Source: Ottowia oryzae
Lineage (GTDB): Bacteria > Pseudomonadota > Gammaproteobacteria > Burkholderiales > Burkholderiaceae_C
Assembly: GCF_003008535.1 (NCBI RefSeq)
Contig: NZ_CP027666.1
Coordinates: 2,593,501-2,657,500, forward strand
DNA: 64,000 bases
Direction: 5' to 3'
How positions within the stretch are numbered: the stretch's first letter is position 1; every line of letters starts with the position of its first letter. The notes under the pieces were generated by a model. The model worked only from the letters and a program-made list of their open reading frames with translations. It was not told where the DNA came from and made no database searches. Of this stretch, positions 24,106 through 33,597 are shown one piece after another. The translations under genes and the position numbers were made by a program.

Positions 24106-27100
24106 TTAACCCACCCAGCGGCGCGCATTGCGCCAGATCTGCATCCAGGGGCTGAAGTCGCCCTGGGGCAGGCTGGTCCAGCTCATCTGGATGTTGCGGA
24201 ACACCCGCTCGGGGTGCGGCATCATGGCGGTGAAGCGCCCGTCCGCCGTGGTCACCGCCGTCAGGCCGCCGGGGCTGCCGTTGGGGTTGAAGGGGTACGC
24301 CTCGGTGGCCGCGCCGTGGTTGTCCACGTAGCGCATGGCGGCGATGGCCTGGGCCGCGTCGCCGCGCACGCTGAAGTTGGCGTAGCCCTCGCCATGCGCC
24401 ACGGCAATGGGCACGCGGCTGCCGGCCATGCCGGTGAAGAACAGGCTGGGCGAATCGAGCACTTCCACCAGCGACAGGCGCGCCTCAAAACGTTCGCTGA
24501 CGTTGGTGGTGAAGCGCGGCCAGTGCTCGGCGCCGGGAATGATGTCGGCCAGCTCGGCAAACATCTGGCAGCCGTTGCACACGCCCAGGCCAAAGGTGTC
24601 TGGGCGGGCGAAGAAGGCCTTGAACTGCTCGGCCAGCGCCGGGTTGAAGGTGATCGAGCGTGCCCAGCCGATGCCCGCGCCCAGCGTGTCGCCGTAGCTA
24701 AAGCCGCCGCAGGCCACCATGCCGGCAAAGCTGCTGAGCTTGGCGCGGCCGGTTTGCAGGTCGGTCATGTGCACGTCGAAGGCTTCAAAACCCGCTTCGG
24801 TGAAGGCGTAGGCCATCTCGACGTGCGAGTTGACGCCCTGCTCGCGCAGCACGGCCACGCGCGGTCTGGCACCGCCAACCACTACATTATTCATAGCTGC
24901 CGGCGCTGGTGCAGCCTGCGCCAGGGCCATATTCTTCTGCAGATCGGCCGACAGCACGATGGACAGGCCAGGGTCGGCCGGGTTGCCCACGCTGGCGTGT
25001 TCGGCGTCGGCGCAGGCGGGGTTGTCGCGCTCGCGGGCGATCTTCCAGCTCACGCTGTCCCACACCTGCTGCAAATCCTGCAGGCTGGCGGCAAAGATCT
25101 CGCGCGTGTCGCGCCACACGCTCAGCTGGCCCTTGCCTTTGTCGATCTGGGCATCCGCGGGCCGCGTCTTGCCCACGTAGTGGCTCCATTTCGACAAGCC
25201 GTGCGCGCGCAGCACCTGCATGACGGCATCGCGCTCGGCCGTGCGCACCTGCAGCAGCACGCCCAGCTCTTCGGCGAACAGCGCGCGCAGGGTCAGTTCT
25301 TCGCGGCGGGCGCTGATCTGCTGCGCCCAGTTCTTGGCGTCGCCATATTCGGCGCGGCTGTCGCTGATGCCGTCGCCCTCGGTTACCAGCAGATCAACGT
25401 TCAGCGCCACGCCCACCTGACCGGCAAAGGCCATCTCGGCGGCGGCGGCCAGCAGGCCACCGTCGCTGCGGTCGTGGTAGGCCAGCAGCTTGCCTTCGGC
25501 GCGCAGCTGGTTCACGGCGGCGACCAGGTTCTTAAGGTCTTGCGGATCATGAAGATCGGGCACGCCGTCCACCGACGGGCTGCCGGACTGACCCAGCGCC
25601 TGCGCCAGCACGCTGCCCGCCAGGCGGTGGCGGCCTTTGCCCAGATCTACCAGGACCAGCGTGGTGTCGCCCTCGCGCACCAGCTGCGGGGTGAGCGTGT
25701 TGCGCACATCGGCCACGGTGGCGAAGGCACTCACGATCAGGCTGACGGGCGAGACCACCTTGCGCGCCGTGCCTTGCGCATCCGTCCACTGCGTACGCAT
25801 GGACAGGCTGTCCTTGCCCACGGGAATTGACACGCCCAGCGCGGGGCACAGCTCCATGCCCACGGCCTTGACGGTGGCGTACAGGTCGGCGTCTTCACCC
25901 GGTTCGCCGCAGGCGGCCATCCAGTTGGCGGACAGCTTCACGCGCGGCAGCTCGATCGGCGCGGCCAACAGGTTGGTGATGGCCTCGGCCACCGCCATGC
26001 GGCCGGAGGCGGGGGCATCCAGCGCGGCCAGCGGCGTGCGTTCGCCCATGCTCATCGCTTCACCGGCAAACCCAGCGAAATCGGCCAGGGTGACGGCGCA
26101 ATCGGCCGCCGGCACCTGCCAGGGTCCGACCATCTGGTCGCGGTGCGTCAGCCCGCCCACGGTACGGTCGCCGATGGTGATCAAAAAGCGCTTGCTGGCC
26201 ACGGTAGGGTGGCTCAGCACCTTGATCACCGCGTCTTGCAGGGCCACGCCTTCCAGGTTCAGCGGCGTGAACGTGCGCTGCACGGTGGCCACGTCGCGGT
26301 GCATCTTGGGCGGCTTGCCGAGCAAGACATCCATAGGCATGTCGACTGGGGCCCCCACGCTCCCCGCTGCGCGTGGTTCGCGGCCCCCCGAGGGCGCTTC
26401 GCTTGCTTGGGGCGGCCCGGCGCTGCGCGCGGGCGCCTCGGTCGGAGAGGCGCCATCGGTCACGATCAGCTCGCGCTCTGCCGTCGCCTGCCCCACCACC
26501 GCAAACGGGCAGCGCTCGCGCACGCAGATCGCCTCGAACAGCGGCAGCGACTCGGGCGCGATGGCCAGCACGTAGCGCTCCTGGCTTTCGTTGCTCCAGA
26601 TTTCCTTGGGCGCCAGGCCGGATTCTTCCAGCGGCACGGCGCGCAAATCGAACGTGGCCCCACGCCCGGCGTCGTTGGTCAGCTCAGGAAACGCGTTGGA
26701 CAAGCCACCCGCGCCCACGTCGTGGATGGCCAGGATGGGGTTGGTGTCACCCATGGCCTGGCAGGCGGTGATGACCTCCTGCGCGCGGCGTTCGATCTCG
26801 GGGTTGCCGCGCTGCACCGAATCAAAATCCAGGTGGGCCGCGTTGGCGCCGCTGGCCAGCGAACTCGCCGCGCCGCCGCCCATGCCGATGCGCATGCCGG
26901 GCCCGCCCAGCTGGATCAGCAGCGCGCCGGGGCCGAATTCAATCTTCTTCGTCAGCCGGGCGTCGATGTGGCCCAGGCCGCCCGCGATCATGATGGGCTT
27001 GTGGTAGCCGCGCAGGACGGCATCGGCGCCCTCGCCTACCGGTAGCTCGTATTCACGGAAGTAGCCCAGCAGGTTGGGCCGGCCGAACTCGTTGTTGAAC

Positions 27101-28275
27101 GCGGCGCCGCCCAGCGGCCCCTCGGTCATGATCTGCAACGCGCTGGCCATGTGCTCGGGCTTGCCGACGCTTGGGTTGGCGCCGTTGCCCGCGCCTTCAT
27201 CCGGCCACAGTTGGGACACCGTGAAGCCGGTTAGCCCCGCCTTGGGGCGCGAGCCCCGGCCCGTGGCGCCTTCGTCACGAATTTCGCCGCCTGCGCCCGT
27301 CGACGCGCCGGGGAAAGGCGATATGGCCGTGGGGTGGTTGTGCGTCTCCACCTTCATCAGCACATGGCGCAATCCGCTTTCTTTTTGATAGCTGCCAGCG
27401 CCCGACGCACCTGCGCCAGCAGGCGATTGCGCTTGGAAAACCTGTTGCTGATGCCCTTCCATCACCGAGGCGTTGTCGGCGTAGGCAATCACCGTGTGCT
27501 GGGGGTTTTGCTGCTCGGTGTGGCGAATCATGCCGAACAGGCTTTTGTCTTGCGCCACGCCGTCGATGGTGAACTGCGCGTTGAAAATCTTGTGGCGGCA
27601 GTGCTCGCTGTTGGCCTGCGCGAACATCATCAGCTCCACATCCGTGGGGTTGCGGCCCAGCTTGGTGAAGTTGTCGACCAGGTAGTCAATCTCGTCGGCC
27701 GCCAGCGCCAGGCCCCAGGCGGTGTTGGCCCGCTCCAGCGCGGCCCGCCCGCCTTGCAGCACATCCACCTGCTGCATCGGCTCGGCCGGCAGTTCGGTGA
27801 AAAGCTGGTGTGCCTCGGCGCGGTCGGCCACCACCGATTCGGTCATGCGGTCGTGCAGCAGGTCGGCAATCTGCGTTTGCTGCGCGGCCGTCAGCTCAGG
27901 CGCGCCGCCCAGCAGCCCGGGCTTGAGCGTCAGGCGGTATTCCGTCAGCCGCTCCACGCGGCGGATGCGCAGCCCGCAGTTGCGCGCGATGTCCGTCGCC
28001 TTGGAAGCCCAGGGCGACACGGTGCCCAGGCGCGGCGTGACGACGATGGCGGGGCCGTCCGCAGGCCCGGCGTAGGCGTCGCCGTAAGTCAAAAGCGCTG
28101 CAAGCTGCGCCTGCTCGGCGGCGGTGGGGGCGGCATCGGTGGCGACCAGATGCACGAAGCGGGCCGCAATGCCGGTGATTCGGGGGTGAATCGCCTCCAG
28201 TGCGGACTGGAGCCGTTGCGCGCGGAAGCTACTCAGGGCGCTGCTGCCCTCGAACGTGGTGATGTGCAGGGTCAC
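24106..28275 (-). CDS. purL: Phosphoribosylformylglycinamidine synthase (single-chain PurL)
   Basis: Fourth step of purine biosynthesis: FGAR + glutamine + ATP to FGAM. It is the large fused form, 1389 residues from a GTG at 28275 (TLHITTFEGSSALSSFRAQR), against about 1300 in E. coli. Domains: N-terminal PurS-like region, linker, two AIRS-like halves (VETHNHPTAISPFPGA; LLGKPPKMHRDV) and a C-terminal class I glutaminase starting VAVLREQGVNSHVEMAYAF, with its cysteine in GVCNGCQMF near residue 1232. The extra length comes from three in-frame insertions: two copies of the dispersed palindromic repeat (about residues 284-298 and 1117-1129) and a different repeat (about 607-643). All fall in surface loops or linkers. 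The ribosome site at the GTG is weak. Confidence 0.95.
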   Translation of the reverse strand: MTLHITTFEGSSALSSFRAQRLQSALEAIHPRITGIAARFVHLVATDAAPTAAEQAQLAALLTYGDAYAGPADGPAIVVTPRLGTVSPWASKATDIARNCGLRIRRVERLTEYRLTLKPGLLGGAPELTAAQQTQIADLLHDRMTESVVADRAEAHQLFTELPAEPMQQVDVLQGGRAALERANTAWGLALAADEIDYLVDNFTKLGRNPTDVELMMFAQANSEHCRHKIFNAQFTIDGVAQDKSLFGMIRHTEQQNPQHTVIAYADNASVMEGHQQQVFQAQSPAGAGASGAGSYQKESGLRHVLMKVETHNHPTAISPFPGASTGAGGEIRDEGATGRGSRPKAGLTGFTVSQLWPDEGAGNGANPSVGKPEHMASALQIMTEGPLGGAAFNNEFGRPNLLGYFREYELPVGEGADAVLRGYHKPIMIAGGLGHIDARLTKKIEFGPGALLIQLGGPGMRIGMGGGAASSLASGANAAHLDFDSVQRGNPEIERRAQEVITACQAMGDTNPILAIHDVGAGGLSNAFPELTNDAGRGATFDLRAVPLEESGLAPKEIWSNESQERYVLAIAPESLPLFEAICVRERCPFAVVGQATAERELIVTDGASPTEAPARSAGPPQASEAPSGGREPRAAGSVGAPVDMPMDVLLGKPPKMHRDVATVQRTFTPLNLEGVALQDAVIKVLSHPTVASKRFLITIGDRTVGGLTHRDQMVGPWQVPAADCAVTLADFAGFAGEAMSMGERTPLAALDAPASGRMAVAEAITNLLAAPIELPRVKLSANWMAACGEPGEDADLYATVKAVGMELCPALGVSIPVGKDSLSMRTQWTDAQGTARKVVSPVSLIVSAFATVADVRNTLTPQLVREGDTTLVLVDLGKGRHRLAGSVLAQALGQSGSPSVDGVPDLHDPQDLKNLVAAVNQLRAEGKLLAYHDRSDGGLLAAAAEMAFAGQVGVALNVDLLVTEGDGISDSRAEYGDAKNWAQQISARREELTLRALFAEELGVLLQVRTAERDAVMQVLRAHGLSKWSHYVGKTRPADAQIDKGKGQLSVWRDTREIFAASLQDLQQVWDSVSWKIARERDNPACADAEHASVGNPADPGLSIVLSADLQKNMALAQAAPAPAAMNNVVVGGARPRVAVLREQGVNSHVEMAYAFTEAGFEAFDVHMTDLQTGRAKLSSFAGMVACGGFSYGDTLGAGIGWARSITFNPALAEQFKAFFARPDTFGLGVCNGCQMFAELADIIPGAEHWPRFTTNVSERFEARLSLVEVLDSPSLFFTGMAGSRVPIAVAHGEGYANFSVRGDAAQAIAAMRYVDNHGAATEAYPFNPNGSPGGLTAVTTADGRFTAMMPHPERVFRNIQMSWTSLPQGDFSPWMQIWRNARRWVG
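24890..24926 (-). repeat. Dispersed palindromic repeat inside purL, copy 8
   Basis: Reads CATAGCTGCCGGCGCTGGTG, then CAGCCTGCGCCAGG. It is translated in frame as an Ala-rich stretch (ALAQAAPAPAAMN) in the linker just before the glutaminase domain. Confidence 0.85.
26347..26456 (-). repeat. Second repeat class inserted in frame in purL
   Basis: About 110 bases with the marker strings CCCCACGCTCCCCGCTGCGC, GGCCCCCCGAGGGCGCTTCG and CTTGCTTGGGGCGGCCCGGC. I recognise this type of sequence as a common intergenic repeat of Comamonadaceae (from memory; no search). It encodes a roughly 37-residue Ala/Pro/Gly-rich insertion just before PVDMPMDVLLGKPPKM. Confidence 0.6.
27383..27424 (-). repeat. Dispersed palindromic repeat inside purL, copy 9
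   Basis: Reads TTTTTGATAGCTGCCAGCGC, then CCTGCGCCAGCAG. It is translated as SPAGAGASGAGSYQK between NASVMEGHQQQVFQ and the conserved HVLMKVETHNHPT of PurL. Confidence 0.9.
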
Positions 28276-28546
28276 TTTGGCAGGCAGAAAGTTCGGGTGG
28301 CTGACCCGGCTGCTGAGGGGGCCAAACAGACTGCGCCGGGACGGAGAAACGAGGGTGGCATTGTAGAGGACGGGCTCTGGCGGCCGGCCGCGCAAGGCAT
28401 TCGCACATTGGCGCCGCAAAAGACGTCTGCATACAAATGGGGGCGTCCTCCGACGCAAGGGCCGCTGAGCCGAAGATTCCTTACAAAGCGACCAGCCTCT
28501 GGCGCGCATACTCCCGCCGATATCCCACCTTGGCACGAAGAGAAAC

Positions 28547-29312
28547 CTGACAAATCGACAGGCGCTGCCAACCCGTCGCGCAGCACTTTTTTGCGGCGGT
28601 CCATTCCGCTGGTGCCAGCGACGCTGGCGGCCGCCAGTGGCGCCGGGGCCGTTGCGGTGGCCAGCAGCGCCGCCAACCACCTGCCCGAAGTGCCCGGCCA
28701 CGCGTCGACCCGCAGCTGGGCGCCGCAGCCAGCTACACGCCCAGCTTTTTCAGCGCCGACGAATACCGCTTCTTGCAGGCGGCGGTGGCGCGGCTGATTC
28801 CGAACGACGACCGGGGCCCCGGCGCGCTGGAGGCCGGCGTGCCCGAATTCATCGACCGGCAGATGAACAGCCCGTACGCTACGGGCGCGCTCTGGTACAT
28901 GCAAGGCCCCTTCGTGCCCGACGCCGTGCCGGAGATGGGCTACCAGCTCAAGCTCACGCCGCGCGAGCTGTACCGCCTGGGCATTGCCGCCGCGAACAGC
29001 TGGTGCCAAAAGGCCTTGGGCAAGCCCTTGGCCGACCTACCCGCCGCTGACCAAGACAAGGCGCTGGCGGCGATGGAAAAAGGCATCGACGGCTTCGGCA
29101 GCCTGCCCTCGGCCACCTTCTTTTCACTGCTGCTCACCAACACGCGCGAAGGCTTTTTCAGCGACCCGCTGCACGGCGGCAACAAGGGCATGGTCGGCTG
29201 GACGCTGATCGGCTTTCCCGGCGCGCGCGCCGACTTCATGGACTGGGTCGAACGCGACGAGAAGTACCCACTGCCGCCGGTCTCGATCCACGGCGTGCGC
29301 GCGAAAGGCTGA
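28547..29312 (+). pseudogene. Gluconate 2-dehydrogenase subunit 3 family protein, apparently frameshifted
   Basis: Small (gamma) subunit of a membrane-bound GMC/cytochrome c dehydrogenase, normally exported by the Tat system. The mature part is clear in one frame (ASYTPSFFSADEYRFLQAAV at about 28728 onward, ending HGVRAKG at 29312) but that frame has no start upstream. The Tat-like signal (FLRRSIPLVPATLAAASGAG) lies in a different frame at 28587-28695, and the best ribosome site plus CTG (28547) in the third frame. A T6 run at 28587-28592 and a point between about 28695 and 28728 are the likely shift sites. It is either a degraded gene or two sequencing indels. The next gene starts 6 bases after this stop. 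Confidence 0.6.
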
Positions 29313-29317
29313 AAGAC

Positions 29318-31105
29318 ATGGCCAAGACACTCAAGAAAACCGATGTGGTGGTGGTGGGCTTCGGCTGGACCGGCGCCATCTTGTCCAAGGAACTGACCGA
29401 AGCCGGACTGAACGTGGTCGCGCTAGAGCGCGGCCCCGCGCGCGATACCGACCCCGACGGCGTGTACCCGCAGACGATGGACGAGCTGACCTACAACTCG
29501 CGCAAGAAGCTGTTTGTGGACGTCTCCCGCGAAACGGTGACGGTGCGGCACACCACTGCCGACGTGGCCGTCCCCAATCGCCAGCTGGCGGCCTTTCTGC
29601 CCGGCACCGGTGTGGGCGGCGCGGGGCTGCATTGGTCTGGCGTGCACTTTCGCGTCGACCCGGTCGAGCTGCGGCTGCGCAGCCACTACGAAGAGCGCTA
29701 CGGGCGCAACTTCATCCCGGATGGCATGACGATCCAGGATTTCGGCGTGGACTATACCGAGCTGGAGCCGCACTTCGACTTCGCCGAGAAGGTCTTCGGC
29801 ACCTCGGGCACCGCCTGGACGGTGAAGGGCCAGAACGTGGGCCAAGGCAAGGGAGGCAACGCGTTTGCGCCGGATCGGTCAAACGACTTTCCGCTGCCTG
29901 CGCAGATGAATTCGGTGTCCGCCACGCTGTTTGGTAAGGCCGCCGAATCACTGGGCTACCACCCCTACAACATGCCCTCTGCCAACACGTCGGGGCCGTA
30001 CACCAACCCGTACGGCGCGCAGATGGGCCCGTGCAACTTCTGCGGCTTCTGCAGCGGCTACGCGTGCTACATGTATTCGAAAGCCTCGCCCAACGTGAAC
30101 GTGCTGCCCGCGCTGCGCATGGAGCCACGTTTTGAGCTGCGTGCGCAATGCCAGGTCACGCGCGTGAATCTGGCGGCGGATGGCAAGACCGCCACCGGCG
30201 TGACCTACATCGACGCGGTCGGGCAAGAGGTATTCCAGCCCGCCGACATCGTGGCGCTGTGCATGTTCCAGTTCAACAACGTGCGCATGCTGCTGCTCTC
30301 GGGCATCGGCCAGCCTTACGACCCGGTGGCCAACACCGGCGTGGTGGGGCGCAACTTTGCGTACCAGAACATGGCCACGCTCAAGGTGTTCTTTGGCAAG
30401 GATCAGCACTACACCAACACCTTCATCGGTGCGGGCGGCAACGGCATTGCGCTGGACGACTTCAACGCCGACAACTTCGACCACGGCCCGGCAGGCTTCG
30501 TGGGCGGCTCGCCGTTCTGGGTGAACCAGGCGGGCACCAAGCCCATATCTGCCTCGGTCACGCCGCCGGGCGTGCCCGGCTGGGGCAGCCAGTGGAAAGC
30601 CGCCACGGCCGACTACTACGCGCACCACGTGTCGATGGACGCGCATGGCGCGCACCAGTCTTACCGCGCCAACTACCTCAGCCTTGACCCGACGTACCGC
30701 GACGCGCACGGCCTGCCGCTGCTGCGCATGACCTTCGACTGGCAGCCCAACGACATCAAGATGAACCTGTTCATGCAGGACAAGCTGGGCACAGTAGCCC
30801 GTGCCATGGGCGGCAAGGCGGTGGGTGTGTACGGCAAGAAGGAAGGCACCCACTTCGACATGCGCAGCTACCAGACCACCCACCTCAACGGTGGCGCCAT
30901 CATGGGCACCGACCCACGGACCAGCGCCGTCAACCGCTACCAGCAGTCGTGGGACGTGCACAACGTGTTTTCCCTGGGCGCTTCGTCCTTCCCGCAAGGC
31001 CTGGGCTACAACCCGACCGGCTTGGTCGCCGCCCTCGCCTACTGGACGGCCCGCGCCATCCGCCAGCAATACCTGAGCAGCCCTGGCGCGCTCATCAAGG
31101 CCTGA
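29318..31105 (+). CDS. GMC family flavin oxidoreductase (gluconate/alcohol dehydrogenase large subunit)
   Basis: Flavoprotein catalytic subunit, 595 residues. The FAD-binding motif VVVVGFGWTGAILSKELTEA lies at residues about 8-28, followed by ALERGPARD. GTGVGGAGLHWSG is the GMC signature region, and NFCGFCSGYACY may hold an iron-sulfur cluster or structural cysteines typical of this subfamily. The C-terminal catalytic area contains YQTTHLNGGAIMGTDP and GYNPTGLVAALAYWTA. With a gamma subunit before it and a triheme cytochrome c after it, the enzyme oxidises a sugar acid, alcohol or aldehyde in the periplasm and passes electrons to ubiquinone. The specific substrate is not readable. Its own Tat signal is absent, as usual; it travels with the gamma subunit. 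Confidence 0.93.
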   Translation: MAKTLKKTDVVVVGFGWTGAILSKELTEAGLNVVALERGPARDTDPDGVYPQTMDELTYNSRKKLFVDVSRETVTVRHTTADVAVPNRQLAAFLPGTGVGGAGLHWSGVHFRVDPVELRLRSHYEERYGRNFIPDGMTIQDFGVDYTELEPHFDFAEKVFGTSGTAWTVKGQNVGQGKGGNAFAPDRSNDFPLPAQMNSVSATLFGKAAESLGYHPYNMPSANTSGPYTNPYGAQMGPCNFCGFCSGYACYMYSKASPNVNVLPALRMEPRFELRAQCQVTRVNLAADGKTATGVTYIDAVGQEVFQPADIVALCMFQFNNVRMLLLSGIGQPYDPVANTGVVGRNFAYQNMATLKVFFGKDQHYTNTFIGAGGNGIALDDFNADNFDHGPAGFVGGSPFWVNQAGTKPISASVTPPGVPGWGSQWKAATADYYAHHVSMDAHGAHQSYRANYLSLDPTYRDAHGLPLLRMTFDWQPNDIKMNLFMQDKLGTVARAMGGKAVGVYGKKEGTHFDMRSYQTTHLNGGAIMGTDPRTSAVNRYQQSWDVHNVFSLGASSFPQGLGYNPTGLVAALAYWTARAIRQQYLSSPGALIKA

Positions 31106-31117
31106 AGGAATCGCAGC

Positions 31118-32617
31118 ATGACCGATCAGCGATCACCCTCCAGCGCGGCAGAAGCAGTGCACCTGACCCATCCGCCCGCCCACCAAAAGCGCGCCCGCAG
31201 CCGTTCGCGCGCCGGCGTGCGTGCCGGTGCGGCGCTACTCAGCCTGGGGTTTCTAGGCTACGGCGGCTGGGCTCTTGGCCAGATTAATACGGCGGCGCAG
31301 GCCACACCAGCCAAGGCCGCCACGGCCTTGAAGGGCCCGCAGGCCATGGTCACCGCCGCGCCACACAACGCCCCGCCACCCCTGCCGGCCAACATCGGCA
31401 CCGACCCCGTGGTGCGCGGCGCTTACCTCGCCCGCGCTGGCGACTGCGTGGCCTGCCACACCGCACCGCGCGGCAAGCCCTTCGCGGGCGGCCTGCCCAT
31501 GCCCACGCCGCTGGGCGCCGTGTATTCCACCAACATCACGCCAGATGCCACCACCGGCATTGGCGGCTACAGCTTCGAGGATTTCGACCAGGCCGTGCGC
31601 CACGGCTACGCCAAGGGCAAGGGCCGCCTTTACCCGGCCATGCCATTCCCTTCGTACGCGCGCATCAGTGAAAACGACATGCGCGACCTGTACGCCTACT
31701 TCACCCAAGGCGTACAGCCTGTGCAGCTGGCCGTGCCCGACAACGACATTCCGTGGCCGCTGTCGATGCGCTGGCCACTGGGCATCTGGTCTGCGCTGTT
31801 CGCGCCCAACCCCGCCAAAGTCCAGGCCACGGCAGACCAAGCCGCCCCAACAGCCGACCCGCTGGTGCGCGGTGCCTATTTGGTCGACGGGCTGGGCCAC
31901 TGCGGCACCTGCCACACCCCGCGCGCCAGCTTGACGATGCAGGAAAAAGGCCTGACCGGCAGCGACCCCCTGTTTTTGGCCGGCGGCGCGGTGCTGGACG
32001 GCTGGCAGGCCAAGAACCTGCGGGGCGACGACGCCGACGGCCTGGGCCGCTGGAGCGCACCCGACATCGCCGCCCTGCTCAAGACCGGCCGCAACCCGCA
32101 CACCGCCGTATTTGGCGGCATGCGCGACGTGGTCGATCACAGCACCCAGTACCTGAGCGATGGCGACCTGAACGCCATCGCCGCGTACCTCAAGAGCCTG
32201 TCGCCCGCCAAGCCAGGTGGCCCGGCCTACCGCTACGACGATGCGACGGCGCAGGCACTGTGGCGTGGCGACGTTCGCCAGCCCGGCGCCGCCACGTACC
32301 TTGACAGCTGCGCCGCCTGCCACCGCAGCGACGGCAAGGGCTACGGCGAAGTCTTTCCCGCGCTGGCGGGCAACAGCGTGGTGCTGACACACGACCCGCA
32401 CAACGTGATCGCCGTCATCCTGCGGGGCCACCAAGTGCCGGCGACCCGCACTCGGCCGAGCACGTTCTCCATGCCCTCACTGGCGTGGCGCTTGTCGGAT
32501 CAGGAAGTGGCCGACGTCGCCACCTTCGTGCGCGCCGGCTGGGGCAACCAGGCGCCTGCCGTCACCGCCGCCACGGTGGCCGAGGTGCGCAAGACCGGCG
32601 AACACGAGAGCAAGTAG
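31118..32617 (+). CDS. Triheme cytochrome c subunit of the membrane-bound dehydrogenase
   Basis: Electron-transfer subunit of 499 residues. The N-terminus has a basic stretch and one hydrophobic segment (GAALLSLGFLGYGGWALGQI, residues about 32-52) acting as uncleaved anchor or signal. Three CxxCH heme motifs are present: CVACHT near residue 110, CGTCHT near residue 264 and CAACHR near residue 398, each with a downstream methionine-containing region. This is the layout of gluconate, alcohol and sorbitol dehydrogenase cytochromes of acetic acid bacteria and proteobacteria. It starts 12 bases after the flavoprotein gene, closing a three-gene operon. Confidence 0.94.
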   Translation: MTDQRSPSSAAEAVHLTHPPAHQKRARSRSRAGVRAGAALLSLGFLGYGGWALGQINTAAQATPAKAATALKGPQAMVTAAPHNAPPPLPANIGTDPVVRGAYLARAGDCVACHTAPRGKPFAGGLPMPTPLGAVYSTNITPDATTGIGGYSFEDFDQAVRHGYAKGKGRLYPAMPFPSYARISENDMRDLYAYFTQGVQPVQLAVPDNDIPWPLSMRWPLGIWSALFAPNPAKVQATADQAAPTADPLVRGAYLVDGLGHCGTCHTPRASLTMQEKGLTGSDPLFLAGGAVLDGWQAKNLRGDDADGLGRWSAPDIAALLKTGRNPHTAVFGGMRDVVDHSTQYLSDGDLNAIAAYLKSLSPAKPGGPAYRYDDATAQALWRGDVRQPGAATYLDSCAACHRSDGKGYGEVFPALAGNSVVLTHDPHNVIAVILRGHQVPATRTRPSTFSMPSLAWRLSDQEVADVATFVRAGWGNQAPAVTAATVAEVRKTGEHESK

Positions 32618-32700
32618 GGCCGGCCGCATAGGCGGGCTGGTTGCGTGGGCGCTGGGACAAGCGCCTGCGCGGCAGCGCACTGGGTGGGATAATTCGGCGC

Positions 32701-33525
32701 ATGAGCATCACCATCAAAGACGAAGCCGGCATTGCAGGCATGCGCAAGGCCTGCCACATCGCTTCGGTAGTGCTGGACGAAATCGCGCCGCACATCCACC
32801 CCGGCATCACCACCCTGGAAATTGACCGGCTGAGCGCCGAAAGCATGGCGCGCCATGGCGTGCGGTCGGCCACCATCGGTTACCAGCCGCCCGGCTACCC
32901 GCCCTACCCCGGCCACGTATGCACTTCGGTGAACCACGTGGTTTGCCACGGCATTCCGGCCGACAAGCCCCTGAAAAAGGGCGACATGGTCAACGTCGAC
33001 GTGACCGTGATCACCCAGGACGGCTGGTATGGCGACAACAGCCGCATGTTTGAAATAGGCGAAGTCTCGATTGCCGCCAAGCGCCTGAACGCGCTGACTT
33101 TCGAATCCATGTGGCTGGGCATCGATCAGGTCAAGCCCGGCGCGCGGCTGGGGGACATCGGCCACGCCATCCAGAAATTCATCGAAGGCCACGGCCTGTC
33201 GGTGGTGCGCGAATTCTGTGGCCACGGCATCGGCCAGAACTTCCACGAAGACCCGCAGGTGCTGCACTACGGCCGCCCCGGCACAGGCACCGAATTGGTG
33301 CCCGGCATGACGTTCACGATCGAACCGATGGTCAACATCGGCCGGCGCGACATCAAAGAGATGCCGGACGGCTGGACCATCGTGACCAAGGACCGTTCGC
33401 TGTCCGCCCAATGGGAGCACACCGTGCTGGTCACACCCACGGGCTACGAGGTGCTGACGCTGTCGGCTGGCAGCCCGCCCATTCCTGCCTTCGTGCAGGG
33501 CATGCCGCACGAACTGCCGGCCTGA
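32701..33525 (+). CDS. map: Methionine aminopeptidase, type I
   Basis: Removes the initiator methionine from nascent proteins. The ATG at 32701 gives 274 residues and matches the family N-terminus (SITIKDEAGIAGMRKACHIA). The two metal ions are bound by aspartates in NVDVTVITQDGWYGDNSRMF, the histidine in CGHGIGQNFHEDP, and glutamates in TFTIEPMVN and QWEHTVLV. There is no N-terminal extension, as expected for type Ia. It is followed by glnD after 72 bases, the same order as in many proteobacteria. Confidence 0.96.
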   Translation: MSITIKDEAGIAGMRKACHIASVVLDEIAPHIHPGITTLEIDRLSAESMARHGVRSATIGYQPPGYPPYPGHVCTSVNHVVCHGIPADKPLKKGDMVNVDVTVITQDGWYGDNSRMFEIGEVSIAAKRLNALTFESMWLGIDQVKPGARLGDIGHAIQKFIEGHGLSVVREFCGHGIGQNFHEDPQVLHYGRPGTGTELVPGMTFTIEPMVNIGRRDIKEMPDGWTIVTKDRSLSAQWEHTVLVTPTGYEVLTLSAGSPPIPAFVQGMPHELPA

Positions 33526-33597
33526 GGGCGTCCGCCGCCACCGCAGCCGCCGTTTCGTCCAACCCTCCTTTTTTGCGACGCCACCGGCGCGCTGCCC

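Noticed and set aside
27334..28797. Plus-strand open frame of 487 codons over the purL start
   Set aside because: Mostly antisense to purL. Only its end (Tat-like segment) is meaningful, and that is treated under the frameshifted dehydrogenase subunit.
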